Assembly (NCBI RefSeq): GCF_046054155.1
Contig: NZ_JBEQCT010000011.1
Coordinates: 1-64,000 of the forward strand
Reading direction: 5' to 3'
DNA length: 64,000 bases
Origin: Celerinatantimonas yamalensis
Lineage (GTDB): Bacteria > Pseudomonadota > Gammaproteobacteria > Enterobacterales > Celerinatantimonadaceae
Below, piece after piece: positions 1 to 9,271 of the stretch. The position numbers were made by a program, and so were the translations under genes. The notes beneath the pieces are model-generated. The model searched no databases. It saw only the letters and a program-made list of their open reading frames with translations, and was not told the DNA's origin. The first letter of the stretch is position 1; every line of letters starts with the position of its first letter.

Positions 1-530
1 ATCATCTGACGGTGGCCCGCCATCAGTTCAGCCACATCAAGGGCGATGAACACAATCGTGTGGACGGGGAAAGCCGGGTGCATGTCCGGGGCATGCAAAC
101 CCAGTATGTTGAGCAGTCGCTACATCTAAAAACCGATGCCTCGCTACTTGACCAGACCAGCCGAGAGATCCACCTCAACGGCGGCATTAAAATCACCTTA
201 GAAGCAGGCGCCGCCATTACTTTAAAAGCAGGGGGAAGCTTTATCACCATCGACAGTACCGGCATCAGCGCTAGCGGCCCTAAAGTCAAACTGAACTCAG
301 GCGGCAGTGCCAGCAACGGCAGTGGTTATGCCGGTCATATTGCAAAATTGCCAGGAGATGTAGAAGCACCCCAGTCTTTGACAAAGCAGCAATATCAGGC
401 AACACCCGCATCACTGTATCAACAAGTATTGGCGGATATAAAAACAGGCACCCCAATCACCATAACCTGCCAAAAGCGCGCAGATGGAACATGCCCTTTA
501 TCCAACTGCCCATGTAGGAATGACGCATGA
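1..530 (+). CDS. vgrG: Type VI secretion VgrG spike protein, C-terminal fragment
   Basis: The reading frame is open from the window edge and the gene begins upstream. VgrG forms the trimeric spike of the type VI secretion (T6SS) tube and carries effectors. The visible part has the features of the C-terminal VgrG needle: the GDEHNRVDGESRVHVRG stretch, then short beta repeats rich in alternating Gly, Ile and Leu (ITLEAGAAITLKAGGSFITID). After about residue 115 the tail is low in beta repeats and ends in a Cys-rich peptide (CPLSNCPCRNDA), with no added enzymatic domain. The stop codon overlaps the start of the DUF4123 gene by 4 bases (ATGA), which implies translational coupling with its cargo adaptor. 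The family call is firm; the N-terminal half cannot be judged. Confidence 0.9.
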   Translation, partial: HLTVARHQFSHIKGDEHNRVDGESRVHVRGMQTQYVEQSLHLKTDASLLDQTSREIHLNGGIKITLEAGAAITLKAGGSFITIDSTGISASGPKVKLNSGGSASNGSGYAGHIAKLPGDVEAPQSLTKQQYQATPASLYQQVLADIKTGTPITITCQKRADGTCPLSNCPCRNDA

Positions 531-1105
531 GTGAATTACAGTTGCAACATCGAGATGACAAAAAGCAGACGTTAGGATGGTATGTACTCGTAAGTTACTA
601 TGAAGGGATGCCAGAAAAGATTTATTCAAAAATAAAATCTCATACGATTGAGCCATTATATTGGAACACTCAGCTCAATGACTTAATTAAGTTTAGCCCG
701 CTCATCATACAGCTAAAAGATAACACCGACGAATTACTCCGATCCATATCAGCACAGCATTCATTGTACTTCGCAGATAATCAAAAAAAATCATTGGAGC
801 AAATTACTACATGGTTTCGCACTAGACTCAACATATTAATTGACAATAAAAAAGGCATATTTCATTACTATCACCCGATTGTAGCCAGTTACTTTTTCTC
901 TGAATCTTCTATTAAAGATACCGCCGACTGGCTTGCGCCATTTTGGGGTATTCAATACTTAGAGCAACAAGTCGGAAAAACCAGCAAGTGGGTATTTAGA
1001 CATGGCAAGAATAATGTCACTGAAAAATCACAGCCTTGGAAAATGCGTGAGAGCCAAATAAAATCTCTCATACAAAAGTATCGTGATGAAACCGGCACTC
1101 AATAG
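527..1105 (+). CDS. DUF4123 T6SS effector adaptor (VasW/Tap-1 type)
   Basis: A 192-aa soluble protein between vgrG and a large effector, the classic place for a DUF4123 chaperone that loads a dedicated effector onto VgrG (Tap-1/Tec/VasW in Vibrio cholerae). The domain signature is visible: a SPLIIQL strand near residues 64-70, then a segment leading into TWFRTRLNILIDNKKG and the HYYHP motif that corresponds to the family's R-Y-x-D-P region. The start overlaps the vgrG stop codon. About 70 bases separate it from the effector gene, and no terminator is seen there. The role as adaptor for the next gene is inferred from position and family. Confidence 0.85.
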   Translation: MSELQLQHRDDKKQTLGWYVLVSYYEGMPEKIYSKIKSHTIEPLYWNTQLNDLIKFSPLIIQLKDNTDELLRSISAQHSLYFADNQKKSLEQITTWFRTRLNILIDNKKGIFHYYHPIVASYFFSESSIKDTADWLAPFWGIQYLEQQVGKTSKWVFRHGKNNVTEKSQPWKMRESQIKSLIQKYRDETGTQ

Positions 1106-1176
1106 GTTTATCTGGAAAAAGAAACACACCTAACAGAAAAATCCTGAAATACATAATCAAAGATAGAGAATAAATA

Positions 1177-4100
1177 ATGACAGACGAAACAGATAAGATC
1201 ACATCAAAAACAGCATGTGATGGTCAAAAATTATTCATTGAAGTAACCGGGATCGAACATGATGAAAAACAAGGTTTTCTTTTTTATGACCAAACAGATA
1301 TGCAAGAATTGCAGTCTCTCGAGCAGCAAAAAGTTCTTGATACAACGCTAGAAGAAACACCGGATAAAGAGTCGCAATATACGTCCATATACAGTTGGAA
1401 TTGGCAGAAACAAAAAGAGCCTCGTCACGTTTGGTTAAACGTGGAAAGTGAGCATAAATCGATCAAGCTTCCTCTTTTTCAAAACGTGAGTGCAACTGAG
1501 CGGCGTAAAAAAACAGCTCAAAAATATCAGCTGCAAGCGATTATTCCACTGTCATTTATGCCGCATCAAAATAACGTGGCGCGCAAAGATTCGCAGCAAG
1601 TTCCCGTGCGCAACGGCTATCTCTATATCGTTTATAATAAAAGAATTTGGCGTGAGCTACAAATTACGACCGATTCACAAGGACAGCCCCATTTTCAAGA
1701 TGTTGATCTATTCAGTTATCGAACCGCAAGGGATCAGCCCTTCGTATTAGAGACGCCACGAAAAGCAACCGGCAAACCCCTTGATTGCATTTGGATCCCA
1801 TTTAAAGATAACGACTCATCGACTAACATACGAATTGCTTTTTCAGAGGTGCCATGGAGCGCGGCGCGACTCAACTATCTCGAGTCAACCCCAACGGAGA
1901 TCAACAAACGCTTTACGCCACTCCCTCAGCACTTAGAATTAGCCACAACATTGCAGGCAATGCGTCCCAGAGACTTAGCAGCAGAAATGTCACTAGGAAA
2001 CCCTTATGAATTTAACCAAGATCTAACCGGCAAGGTATTATCCAATACGTTTAACAATGCTCAAGCCAACCTTGCAAATACCACTGACCAAACCATTCCC
2101 TCGGTGAATCAGCACCAATATGCGGCCCAAGTTGATGCGTTCGCTGAAATACTCACGAAGAAATCGACAGATAATCAGCAATCGATTGATTTTTCAAAAA
2201 ATTGGGCCGCAACGACGGTAACAGACTGGCTGAGCGTTGCTAAAACACATGTCTATCGCGTTATGACGCTAGCAGACCCTATTCAAGCACTGCGACAAAT
2301 ACTTGCCACGACGCAATATGCCCAGCTTTACTATCAACAACTGCAAAAAGATGCGCGCCTTCAACGAAATTTTAAAAGTGCTCATTTAGCGACCAAAATC
2401 ATTTTTCCCGAGCAACTGGGTCAACAGAAAAATAAATTACATGAGCATCTCGATTTGCTCAAAAGAGGCACTGGTACGCCTTTTAACTTAAGCCTACGCA
2501 TAGATGAAAGAGCAACATGCCGAGCACAACTAGAAGAGTTAAAACAACATCTTTATCACCACTTGTCCGATCGAGATTTAGTGCTAATACTTAAAGATAT
2601 TACAAGTTTAGATGATGCCAATGGTTTAGGGGGACATGTACTCCTCAATCGCTGTAATAGTGCATTACTCAATGACCCAATTGAAAATGATGATCTACTA
2701 CTTCCAGAAGAAAAAAAACATCATGCGCATAGTTATCTAAACCAATTAATCAGTTTATATACAGATTCTGCTCTCACCCAAATCATATTTCTACAACAGG
2801 ATGTGATAAATGAAGTGAGTAATTATCAGCAGCCAGCACCTGCCAATGACGGCACAGGATTTTTAACCCTACCGCATCTGAGTCAATGGGCCAACCAGAA
2901 CTTGTTATTACAACCAACGGATTCTGTTTGTATCGATACACTGACCATTGCAACTAGCACCGCTGAACAAAAAAATTCCGCAGAATCTCAGTTTAGTCAA
3001 ATGCGACGTATTTTCGGTGTTATTGACAAAATAACCAGTAGTTATGCTGAAATGTGGTTAAAGGTAGCGAATGCTTTGCGCAGCGATCTCTATTCTGTTC
3101 ATTTTTCAAAGTTATACATCAACAACTTAAGTTTAATTAAAATATTAGCCAGCGATCAATTTGGCTCACTTGAATTTATATCAGCCAATAATAACCAGGA
3201 GTTAAACGGGTTACTCATTGGGCTAACTGGCTTAGAGAAAAATCCATCAACGAACCTAAATACAAAACCTTATGTCTATCAGCAAACGGGTAGAAAAACG
3301 GCGTATGGCACAGCCAACGTAAATGATGAGATACTCGCCGACACCAGTAAAAACCGTCTACCGAAGGGGATGAAGGCAAATATTTCCAAAGTAGAGGATG
3401 TGAAATTTGTTGTATTGAAAAATCCGGATAAAGATATTGAAAAATATTTAACAGAGAGTACTCGCGCTAGACGCCTTGTGCGAGAAGGCAAACTAAATGC
3501 AAAAACAGCCTATGAAAGGTTTAATGTTCCTATTTTTATTATGGCGATAGAATTCTGGAATTTAAAAAATAGCATTATTAATTATAATAAACATGATAGA
3601 TTATTTTCTATATCTAGTATTATGTCTGCAATCGTAGATTTATCAGCAGCGGCTATTTCGGCTCATAATTTTTATGCTATGAAAGCTGAAAAGTTGAGCA
3701 TGACTAGAGCAAAAGTGCTAAGTACATCCAATAAAGTTGCAGTTTATATGGGTAAAGATAAAGGCTTCACCCAACAAGTTGGTAAATTTGAATTCTCCGT
3801 CAATTTAAAAGAAAGCCTCAGTATACTAGATGTGGTAAATATTACAGCGGGGTTATTCACTGTAGCTGTAGCAACTTGGCAAATGATTCGACTATGGCGG
3901 GAAGAAGATTACGACGCAGCCATGGGGATGGGCATGGTCGCAGTCGGTACACTGATATCAACACTAGCCAGTAACTTACTAGCAGGCTCCGAGATAGTAG
4001 AAGGAGCCGGGATAGCAGAAGGCGTTGAGGCAATGACTTTAGGGATAGTAAGTTGGATAGGTTTAATCATTGTTATAACTGGCGCTGCAATTGTCTACTA

Positions 4101-4839
4101 CTTTACCGATACTAATATTGAAAAATGGCTAAAACATGGCCCTTTTGGTGAAACGCCCGAAGCAACTGGCCCATATGCCTACCTCAATCAAGATCCAAGC
4201 CTTGCCTTTAACCAACTCTTAAATTTATTTTTATCACTGAGAGCGATCGTCTACCCCGTGGATCAATTGCCGCACAAATACCAAAAACGAGAAGCGTTAA
4301 AAAAAGCAGGGATCACCCATGCGGTCTATATCAGCTGTAATATTCCCCATTTAATTCATGTGAATAAATCAGAGTATCACTTCTTTGCCCAGCAAACTTT
4401 CGACTCATTTGAAGTTGACATACAACAATCAGCAACCCTTTATAATGGATATACTATCGACTCAAAACCAAATCCACCGCATTACCGCTATCTTAATAGT
4501 ACATCGAGTAAAGCTGCCCAACCCATTGATAGCTATGACACAATTGAAGGAAAGATATATCTTTTTGCCAATACGCTAAAAGGCAAAGAAAAAGTGATTC
4601 CGATTCCACCAATCGGAAGTTCCCAAAAAACCTCTATTGTTAGTAAAAAATCGATTCATGCCAAAGTACAACTGCAAATCAATGATCTTATTTTTCCTTT
4701 ACCTGAAATCGATCAATATCAAGATGTGCAAGCAGATATCCAAAATAAAAAGACAAGTAAGATCAAACCTGACTTTTCCAAAAAAAATCAACCCTACTGG
4801 CAAGACTCTATGAATATCCTTGAGGTTAAAAATGTCTAG
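1177..4839 (+). CDS. VasX-like T6SS membrane-acting effector
   Basis: A 1220-aa protein directly behind a VgrG/DUF4123 pair. The N-terminal third contains VPVRNGYLYIVYNKRIWREL (about residues 147-166), which resembles the conserved N-terminal region of VasX/BTH_I2691-type effectors. The middle is long and helical. The C-terminal part has hydrophobic, Gly/Ala-rich segments near residues 809-835, 880-908, 914-937 and 945-978, followed by EKWLKHGPFG, as in colicin-like VasX proteins that depolarise the target inner membrane. No catalytic hydrolase motif is visible. Base composition is AT-rich compared with the core genes, and the middle codes for few recognisable motifs. The last 8 bases overlap the first putative immunity gene. 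The VasX-type assignment is fairly confident; pore formation is inferred from the family and the membrane segments. Confidence 0.8.
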   Translation: MTDETDKITSKTACDGQKLFIEVTGIEHDEKQGFLFYDQTDMQELQSLEQQKVLDTTLEETPDKESQYTSIYSWNWQKQKEPRHVWLNVESEHKSIKLPLFQNVSATERRKKTAQKYQLQAIIPLSFMPHQNNVARKDSQQVPVRNGYLYIVYNKRIWRELQITTDSQGQPHFQDVDLFSYRTARDQPFVLETPRKATGKPLDCIWIPFKDNDSSTNIRIAFSEVPWSAARLNYLESTPTEINKRFTPLPQHLELATTLQAMRPRDLAAEMSLGNPYEFNQDLTGKVLSNTFNNAQANLANTTDQTIPSVNQHQYAAQVDAFAEILTKKSTDNQQSIDFSKNWAATTVTDWLSVAKTHVYRVMTLADPIQALRQILATTQYAQLYYQQLQKDARLQRNFKSAHLATKIIFPEQLGQQKNKLHEHLDLLKRGTGTPFNLSLRIDERATCRAQLEELKQHLYHHLSDRDLVLILKDITSLDDANGLGGHVLLNRCNSALLNDPIENDDLLLPEEKKHHAHSYLNQLISLYTDSALTQIIFLQQDVINEVSNYQQPAPANDGTGFLTLPHLSQWANQNLLLQPTDSVCIDTLTIATSTAEQKNSAESQFSQMRRIFGVIDKITSSYAEMWLKVANALRSDLYSVHFSKLYINNLSLIKILASDQFGSLEFISANNNQELNGLLIGLTGLEKNPSTNLNTKPYVYQQTGRKTAYGTANVNDEILADTSKNRLPKGMKANISKVEDVKFVVLKNPDKDIEKYLTESTRARRLVREGKLNAKTAYERFNVPIFIMAIEFWNLKNSIINYNKHDRLFSISSIMSAIVDLSAAAISAHNFYAMKAEKLSMTRAKVLSTSNKVAVYMGKDKGFTQQVGKFEFSVNLKESLSILDVVNITAGLFTVAVATWQMIRLWREEDYDAAMGMGMVAVGTLISTLASNLLAGSEIVEGAGIAEGVEAMTLGIVSWIGLIIVITGAAIVYYFTDTNIEKWLKHGPFGETPEATGPYAYLNQDPSLAFNQLLNLFLSLRAIVYPVDQLPHKYQKREALKKAGITHAVYISCNIPHLIHVNKSEYHFFAQQTFDSFEVDIQQSATLYNGYTIDSKPNPPHYRYLNSTSSKAAQPIDSYDTIEGKIYLFANTLKGKEKVIPIPPIGSSQKTSIVSKKSIHAKVQLQINDLIFPLPEIDQYQDVQADIQNKKTSKIKPDFSKKNQPYWQDSMNILEVKNV

Positions 4840-5815
4840 TTACGGCCCAAATGCTTACAATAGCCAAACCATTGCGCCACAACCACCGGCTAAGGCCAAG
4901 CGGCGACTACTGAGTAAGTTACTTAGCGCAGGACAAGCCGCGCTGCCCTTTCACCGGACCCATCAGCAGATCCCACAGTCACTATGGGAGGATATGACCC
5001 CGGAGCGCTGGCGAGAGATGGAGCAAAGACATGATGGCGATTTTCAATACAACTGGAATGAACAATTTATCCAGATCTATGTTCCACAGCTTTGGGGGCG
5101 ACTCTATTTATTCCTTGCTGCATTAGCAAAAGTGATCGTTATTTACTTCACTTTCTTTTTTATAATTACTCAATGCATTTCATTTCCCCTATCTGATTAT
5201 GATGTGCCATTTTTAATTCATTCATCTGTTCTATATCTCGAATGGATTTTTCTACCCTGCGCGTTGATTTGGGCTCAATTTGAACTCTCGACGAACTTTC
5301 GCACCAACTTATGGTTTTTACGCCCACGGCTACTCTTTGAGTTCAACCGCCAAACCGGCATGGTCACGTTGTATAGACCTGGGCGGTTGGTTCGATTTTC
5401 ACACCCTTTTGTGGAATTTGACTGTGTGCTGACCTCGGCCCCCACCCAGTTAGGATTTATGCGCTATGGCTTGATGTTGGTGCATCGCTATCAAGGTTAT
5501 CGACGGGGGATACCGGCAGCACTCCTGCTCACCAAACTCTCGGAGCCGCGCGATGAAATGCTGCGTTTATGGAATTTCATTCAATGCTATATGGATGTCA
5601 GCCAGCCACTCCCCGACATTCTCGCCCTTGAAGCCGGCCGCTTAAACGACCCAACCACCGCTAAAGTTGACAAAAAAACTGGCCGCACGCCGCGCTACTG
5701 GCGCGATATGGATGAAGCCACCTTTGCGCAAACCATCCGTCAAACCGTGAGAACATACCCTGACCCGATGATGGGTGAAACAATTCCCGTGGTCGCTGAT
5801 CGAGAGTCGTGTTAA
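4832..5815 (+). CDS. Putative T6SS immunity membrane protein, array copy 1
   Basis: A 327-aa protein. A TTG lies 12 bases upstream in frame, but the ATG at 4832 preceded by GAGG is preferred because it gives the same N-terminus (YGPNAYNSQTIAPQPPAKAKR) as the other four copies. Residues about 90-112 and 122-147 are hydrophobic and form two membrane segments around a short loop. The rest is a cytosolic domain with the conserved core LLFEFNRQTGMVTLY, which resembles uncharacterised DUF6708-like proteins found behind T6SS effectors. The start overlaps the effector stop by 8 bases. Position, membrane location and multiplicity argue for immunity to the effector. Its variable segment (IYFTFFFIITQCISFPLSDY) is the same as that of copy 4, although the flanks differ. 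Confidence 0.75.
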   Translation: MSSYGPNAYNSQTIAPQPPAKAKRRLLSKLLSAGQAALPFHRTHQQIPQSLWEDMTPERWREMEQRHDGDFQYNWNEQFIQIYVPQLWGRLYLFLAALAKVIVIYFTFFFIITQCISFPLSDYDVPFLIHSSVLYLEWIFLPCALIWAQFELSTNFRTNLWFLRPRLLFEFNRQTGMVTLYRPGRLVRFSHPFVEFDCVLTSAPTQLGFMRYGLMLVHRYQGYRRGIPAALLLTKLSEPRDEMLRLWNFIQCYMDVSQPLPDILALEAGRLNDPTTAKVDKKTGRTPRYWRDMDEATFAQTIRQTVRTYPDPMMGETIPVVADRESC

Positions 5816-5865
5816 ACCATCTGGATGATATCCGGCGAATCATTTCATTGCGTGACCAAGCCTAC

Positions 5866-5906
5866 CTTCATGGGAATGAAACGGCACCCACGTCATTCCC
5901 TTGAAG
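5866..5906 (+). other. Conserved inverted repeat in array spacer 1
   Basis: The 14-base arms CTTCATGGGAATGA and TCATTCCCTTGAAG pair with one mismatch around a 13-base loop. The hairpin is followed by A residues rather than T residues, so it is not a standard terminator for the + strand. It could protect or process the mRNA between immunity cistrons. Confidence 0.6.
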
Positions 5907-5945
5907 AAAACACTCAACCAACTAACCAAATAAAACGATACCGAT

Positions 5946-6926
5946 ATGCAAAAGTACGGATCCAACGCTTATAACAGCCAAACCATTGCACCACAACCGC
6001 CCGCCAAAGCGAAGCGGCTACTGAGTAAACTGCTTTGGCTAGGACAAACCCCACTCCCCTTTCACCGAACCCATCAGCAGATCCCACAATCACTATTGGA
6101 AGAGATCACACCGGAGCGCTGGCGAGAGATGGAGCAAAGACATGATGGCGATTTTCAATACAACTGGAATGAACAATTTATCCAGATCTATGTTCCACAG
6201 CTTTGGGGGCGACTCTATTTATTCCTTGCTGCATTAGCAAAGGTTATAGTACTTTATATCACTATTTTTGTCATCATAGCAGAACTGACAGCTCTTCCCG
6301 CATTTGACTATGATATCCCTTTCCTAATTCATTCATCAATTCTATATCTCGAATGGATTTTTCTACCCTGCGCGTTGATTTGGGCTCAATTTGAACTCTC
6401 GACGAACTTTCGCACCAACTTATGGTTTTTACGCCCACGGCTACTCTTTGAGTTCAACCGCCAAACCGGCATGGTCACGTTGTATAGACCTGGGCGGTTA
6501 GTTCGATTTTCACACCCTTTTGTGGAATTTGACTGTGTGCTGACCTCGGCCCCCACCCAGTTAGGATTTATGCGCTATGGCTTGATGTTGGTGCATCGCT
6601 ATCAAGGTTATCGACGGGGGATACCGGCAGCACTCCTGCTTTCCAAGCGCTCGGAGCCGCGCGATGAAATGCTGCGTTTATGGAATTTCATTCAATGCTA
6701 TATGGATGTCAGCCAGCCACTGCCCGACATGCTCGCCCTTGAAGCCGGCCGCTTAAACGACCCAACCACCGCTAAAGTTGACAAAAAAACTGGCCGCACG
6801 CCGCGCTATTGGCGCGATATGGATGAAGCCACCTTTGCGCAAACCATCCGTCAGACCGTGAGAACATACCCTGACCCGATGATGGGTGAAACGATTCCCG
6901 TGGTCGCTGATCGAGAGTCGTGTTAA
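5946..6926 (+). CDS. Putative T6SS immunity membrane protein, array copy 2
   Basis: A 326-aa paralogue of the preceding gene, nearly identical outside residues about 99-131. There it reads LYITIFVIIAELTALPAFDY, unlike any other copy. Its N-terminal region (AKRLLSKLLWLGQTPLPF, QSLLEEITPERW) matches copy 4, while its segment just before the membrane part (RHDGDFQYNWNEQFIQIY) matches copy 1, so the gene is a mosaic. The ATG lies in the conserved context CGATACCGATATG and has no clear Shine-Dalgarno sequence. Translation may depend on coupling or on the conserved spacer. Function as an effector antagonist is inferred from the array's position. Confidence 0.72.
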   Translation: MQKYGSNAYNSQTIAPQPPAKAKRLLSKLLWLGQTPLPFHRTHQQIPQSLLEEITPERWREMEQRHDGDFQYNWNEQFIQIYVPQLWGRLYLFLAALAKVIVLYITIFVIIAELTALPAFDYDIPFLIHSSILYLEWIFLPCALIWAQFELSTNFRTNLWFLRPRLLFEFNRQTGMVTLYRPGRLVRFSHPFVEFDCVLTSAPTQLGFMRYGLMLVHRYQGYRRGIPAALLLSKRSEPRDEMLRLWNFIQCYMDVSQPLPDMLALEAGRLNDPTTAKVDKKTGRTPRYWRDMDEATFAQTIRQTVRTYPDPMMGETIPVVADRESC

Positions 6927-6969
6927 ACCATCTGGATGATATCTGGCGAATCATTTCATCTAAGCCTAC

Positions 6970-7010
6970 CTTCATGGGAATGAAACGGCACCCACGTCAT
7001 TCCCTTGAAG
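6970..7010 (+). other. Conserved inverted repeat in array spacer 2
   Basis: Same hairpin as in spacer 1 (arms 6970-6983 and 6997-7010), again followed by GAAAAC without a T-tract. The stem and loop bases are unchanged relative to spacer 1. Confidence 0.6.
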
Positions 7011-7049
7011 AAAACTCTCAACCGACTAACCAAATAAAACGATACCGAT

Positions 7050-8033
7050 ATGCAAAAGTACGGATCCAACGCTTATAACAGCCAAACCATTGCGCCACAA
7101 CCACCGGCTAAGGCCAAGCGGCGACTACTGAGTAAGTTACTTAGCGCAGGACAAGCCGCGCTGCCCTTTCACCGTACCCATCAGCAGATCCCACAGTCAA
7201 TCTTGGAGGATATGACCCCAGAGCGCTGGCGAGAGATGGAGCAAGAAGATGATGGCGATTTTCAATACAACTGGAATGAACAATTTATCCAGATCTATGT
7301 TCCACAGCTTTGGGGGCGACTCTATTTATTCCTTGCTGCATTAGCAAAAGTGATCGTATTGTATATATCCATCTTTATTATGATTATACAAATAGCTATT
7401 ATACCAGCAACTCATTATGATATTCTGGGATTTATTTCAAGCTCCATATGGTATTTGGAATGGATTTTCATACCCAGTGCGTTAATTTGGGCTCAATTTG
7501 AACTCTCGACGAACTTTCGCACCAACTTATGGTTTTTACGCCCACGGCTACTCTTTGAGTTCAACCGCCAAACCGGCATGGTCACGTTGTATAGACCTGG
7601 GCGGTTGGTTCGATTTTCACACCCTTTTGTGGAATTTGACTGTGTGCTGACCTCGGCCCCCACCCAGTTAGGATTTATGCGCTATGGCTTGATGTTGGTG
7701 CATCGCTATCAAGGTTATCGACGGGGGATCCCGGCAGCACTCCTGCTTTCCAAACTCTCGGAGCCGCGCGATGAAATGCTGCGCTTATGGAATTTCATTC
7801 AGTGCTATATGGATGTCAGCCAGCCTCTACCTGATATGCTCGCCCTTGAAGCCGGCCGTTTAAACGACCCAACCACCGCTAAAGTTGACAAAAAAACTGG
7901 CCGCACGCCGCGCTACTGGCGCGATATGGATAAAGCCACCTTTGCGCAAACCATCCGTCAGACCGTGAGAACATACCCTGACCCGATGATGGGTGAAACG
8001 ATTCCCGTGGTCGCTGATCGAGAATCGTGTTAA
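7050..8033 (+). CDS. Putative T6SS immunity membrane protein, array copy 3
   Basis: A 327-aa paralogue. The N-terminus (AKRRLLSKLLSAGQAALPF) matches copy 1. The variable membrane stretch (LYISIFIMIIQIAIIPATHY, then ILGFISSSIWYLEWIFIPSA) is private to this copy, and the changes reach slightly further downstream than in the others. Replacement of RHDGD by EEDDGD just upstream is shared with copy 5. The C-terminal ~175 residues are almost identical to copies 1 and 2 and end in VVADRESC. The almost unchanged DNA on both sides of a diverged core fits gene conversion of the flanks together with selection for diversity in the core. Confidence 0.72.
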   Translation: MQKYGSNAYNSQTIAPQPPAKAKRRLLSKLLSAGQAALPFHRTHQQIPQSILEDMTPERWREMEQEDDGDFQYNWNEQFIQIYVPQLWGRLYLFLAALAKVIVLYISIFIMIIQIAIIPATHYDILGFISSSIWYLEWIFIPSALIWAQFELSTNFRTNLWFLRPRLLFEFNRQTGMVTLYRPGRLVRFSHPFVEFDCVLTSAPTQLGFMRYGLMLVHRYQGYRRGIPAALLLSKLSEPRDEMLRLWNFIQCYMDVSQPLPDMLALEAGRLNDPTTAKVDKKTGRTPRYWRDMDKATFAQTIRQTVRTYPDPMMGETIPVVADRESC

Positions 8034-8076
8034 ACCATCTGGATGATATCTGGCGAATCATTTCATCTAAGCCTAC

Positions 8077-8117
8077 CTTCATGGGAATGAAACGGCACCC
8101 ACGTCATTCCCTTGAAG
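8077..8117 (+). other. Conserved inverted repeat in array spacer 3
   Basis: Same hairpin (arms 8077-8090 and 8104-8117). The bases after the hairpin differ from the other spacers, which makes this spacer about 14 bases longer, but the stem is kept. Confidence 0.6.
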
Positions 8118-8167
8118 AAAACATTCAACTGCCCCACAACGGCCTAACCAAATAAAACGATACCGAT

Positions 8168-9148
8168 ATGCAAAAGTACAGCCCTAACGCTTATAACAGC
8201 CAAACCATTGCACCACAACCGCCCGCCAAAGCGAAGCGGCTACTGAGTAAACTGCTTTGGCTAGGACAAACCCCACTCCCCTTTCACCGAACCCATCAGC
8301 AGATCCCACAATCACTATTGGAAGAGATCACACCGGAGCGCTGGCGGCAAATGGAACAACATAACGGGGGGGAAGTCCAATACAATTGGAATGAACAATC
8401 TATCCAGATCTATGTTCCACAGCTTTGGGGGCAATTCTATCTTTACCTTTCAGTATTAGCAAAAGCGGTCGTTATTTACTTCACTTTCTTTTTTATTATT
8501 ACTCAATGCATTTCATTTCCCCTATCTGATTATGATGTGCCATTTTTAATTCATTCATCAATTCTATATCTCGAATGGATTTTTCTACCCTGCGCGTTGA
8601 TTTGGGCTCAATTTGAACTCTCGACGAACTTTCGCACCAACTTATGGTTTTTACGCCCACGGCTACTCTTTGAGTTCAACCGCCAAACCGGCATGGTCAC
8701 ACTGTATAAACGCTGGCAGCGCGTCCGATTCTCGCACCCTTTTGTGGAATTTGACGGTGTGCTGAGATCTGCGCCCACCCAGTTAGGATTTATGCGCTAT
8801 GGCTTGATGTTGGTGCATCGCTATCAAGGCTATTGGCGAGGGATCCCCGCATCTCTTATGCTCCCCAAGCGCTCGGAGCCGCGCGATGAAATGCTGCGTT
8901 TATGGAATTTTATTCAATGCTATATGGATGTCAGCCAGCCACTACCCGACATTCTCGCCCTTGAAGCCGGCCGTTTAAACGACCCAACCACCGCTAAAGT
9001 TGACAAAAAAACTGGCCGCACGCCGCGCTACTGGCGTGATATGGATGAAGCCACCTTTGCGCAAACCATCCGTCAGACCGTGAGAACATACCCTGACCCG
9101 ATGATGGGTGAAACGATTCCCGTGGTCGCTGATCGAGAGTCGTGTTAA
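8168..9148 (+). CDS. Putative T6SS immunity membrane protein, array copy 4
   Basis: A 326-aa paralogue and the most diverged one inside the cytosolic domain. It has QHNGGEVQYNWNEQSIQIY before the membrane part, LYKRWQRVRFSHPFVEFDGV instead of LYRPGRLVRFSHPFVEFDCV, and YWRGIPASLMLPK instead of YRRGIPAALLLSK. Its variable membrane stretch is nevertheless identical to that of copy 1 over roughly 30 residues, and its N-terminus is that of copy 2. This copy is the best single piece of evidence that segments are exchanged between units. The membrane topology and the DUF6708-like core are the same as in the other copies. Confidence 0.72.
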   Translation: MQKYSPNAYNSQTIAPQPPAKAKRLLSKLLWLGQTPLPFHRTHQQIPQSLLEEITPERWRQMEQHNGGEVQYNWNEQSIQIYVPQLWGQFYLYLSVLAKAVVIYFTFFFIITQCISFPLSDYDVPFLIHSSILYLEWIFLPCALIWAQFELSTNFRTNLWFLRPRLLFEFNRQTGMVTLYKRWQRVRFSHPFVEFDGVLRSAPTQLGFMRYGLMLVHRYQGYWRGIPASLMLPKRSEPRDEMLRLWNFIQCYMDVSQPLPDILALEAGRLNDPTTAKVDKKTGRTPRYWRDMDEATFAQTIRQTVRTYPDPMMGETIPVVADRESC

Positions 9149-9191
9149 ACCATCTGGATGATATCTGGCGAATCATTTCATCTAAGCCTAC

Positions 9192-9232
9192 CTTCATGGG
9201 AATGAAACGGCACCCACGTCATTCCCTTGAAG
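9192..9232 (+). other. Conserved inverted repeat in array spacer 4
   Basis: Same hairpin (arms 9192-9205 and 9219-9232). No copy follows the fifth gene, so the element belongs to the duplicated unit of copies 1-4 only. Confidence 0.6.
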
Positions 9233-9271
9233 AAAACTCTCAACGGCCTAACCAAATAAAACGATACCGAT

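Noticed and set aside
5661..5843. Minus-strand small frames repeated in each unit of the immunity array (also at 6772, 7879, 8994)
   Set aside because: They are antisense to the conserved C-terminal coding part and recur only because the units are copies.
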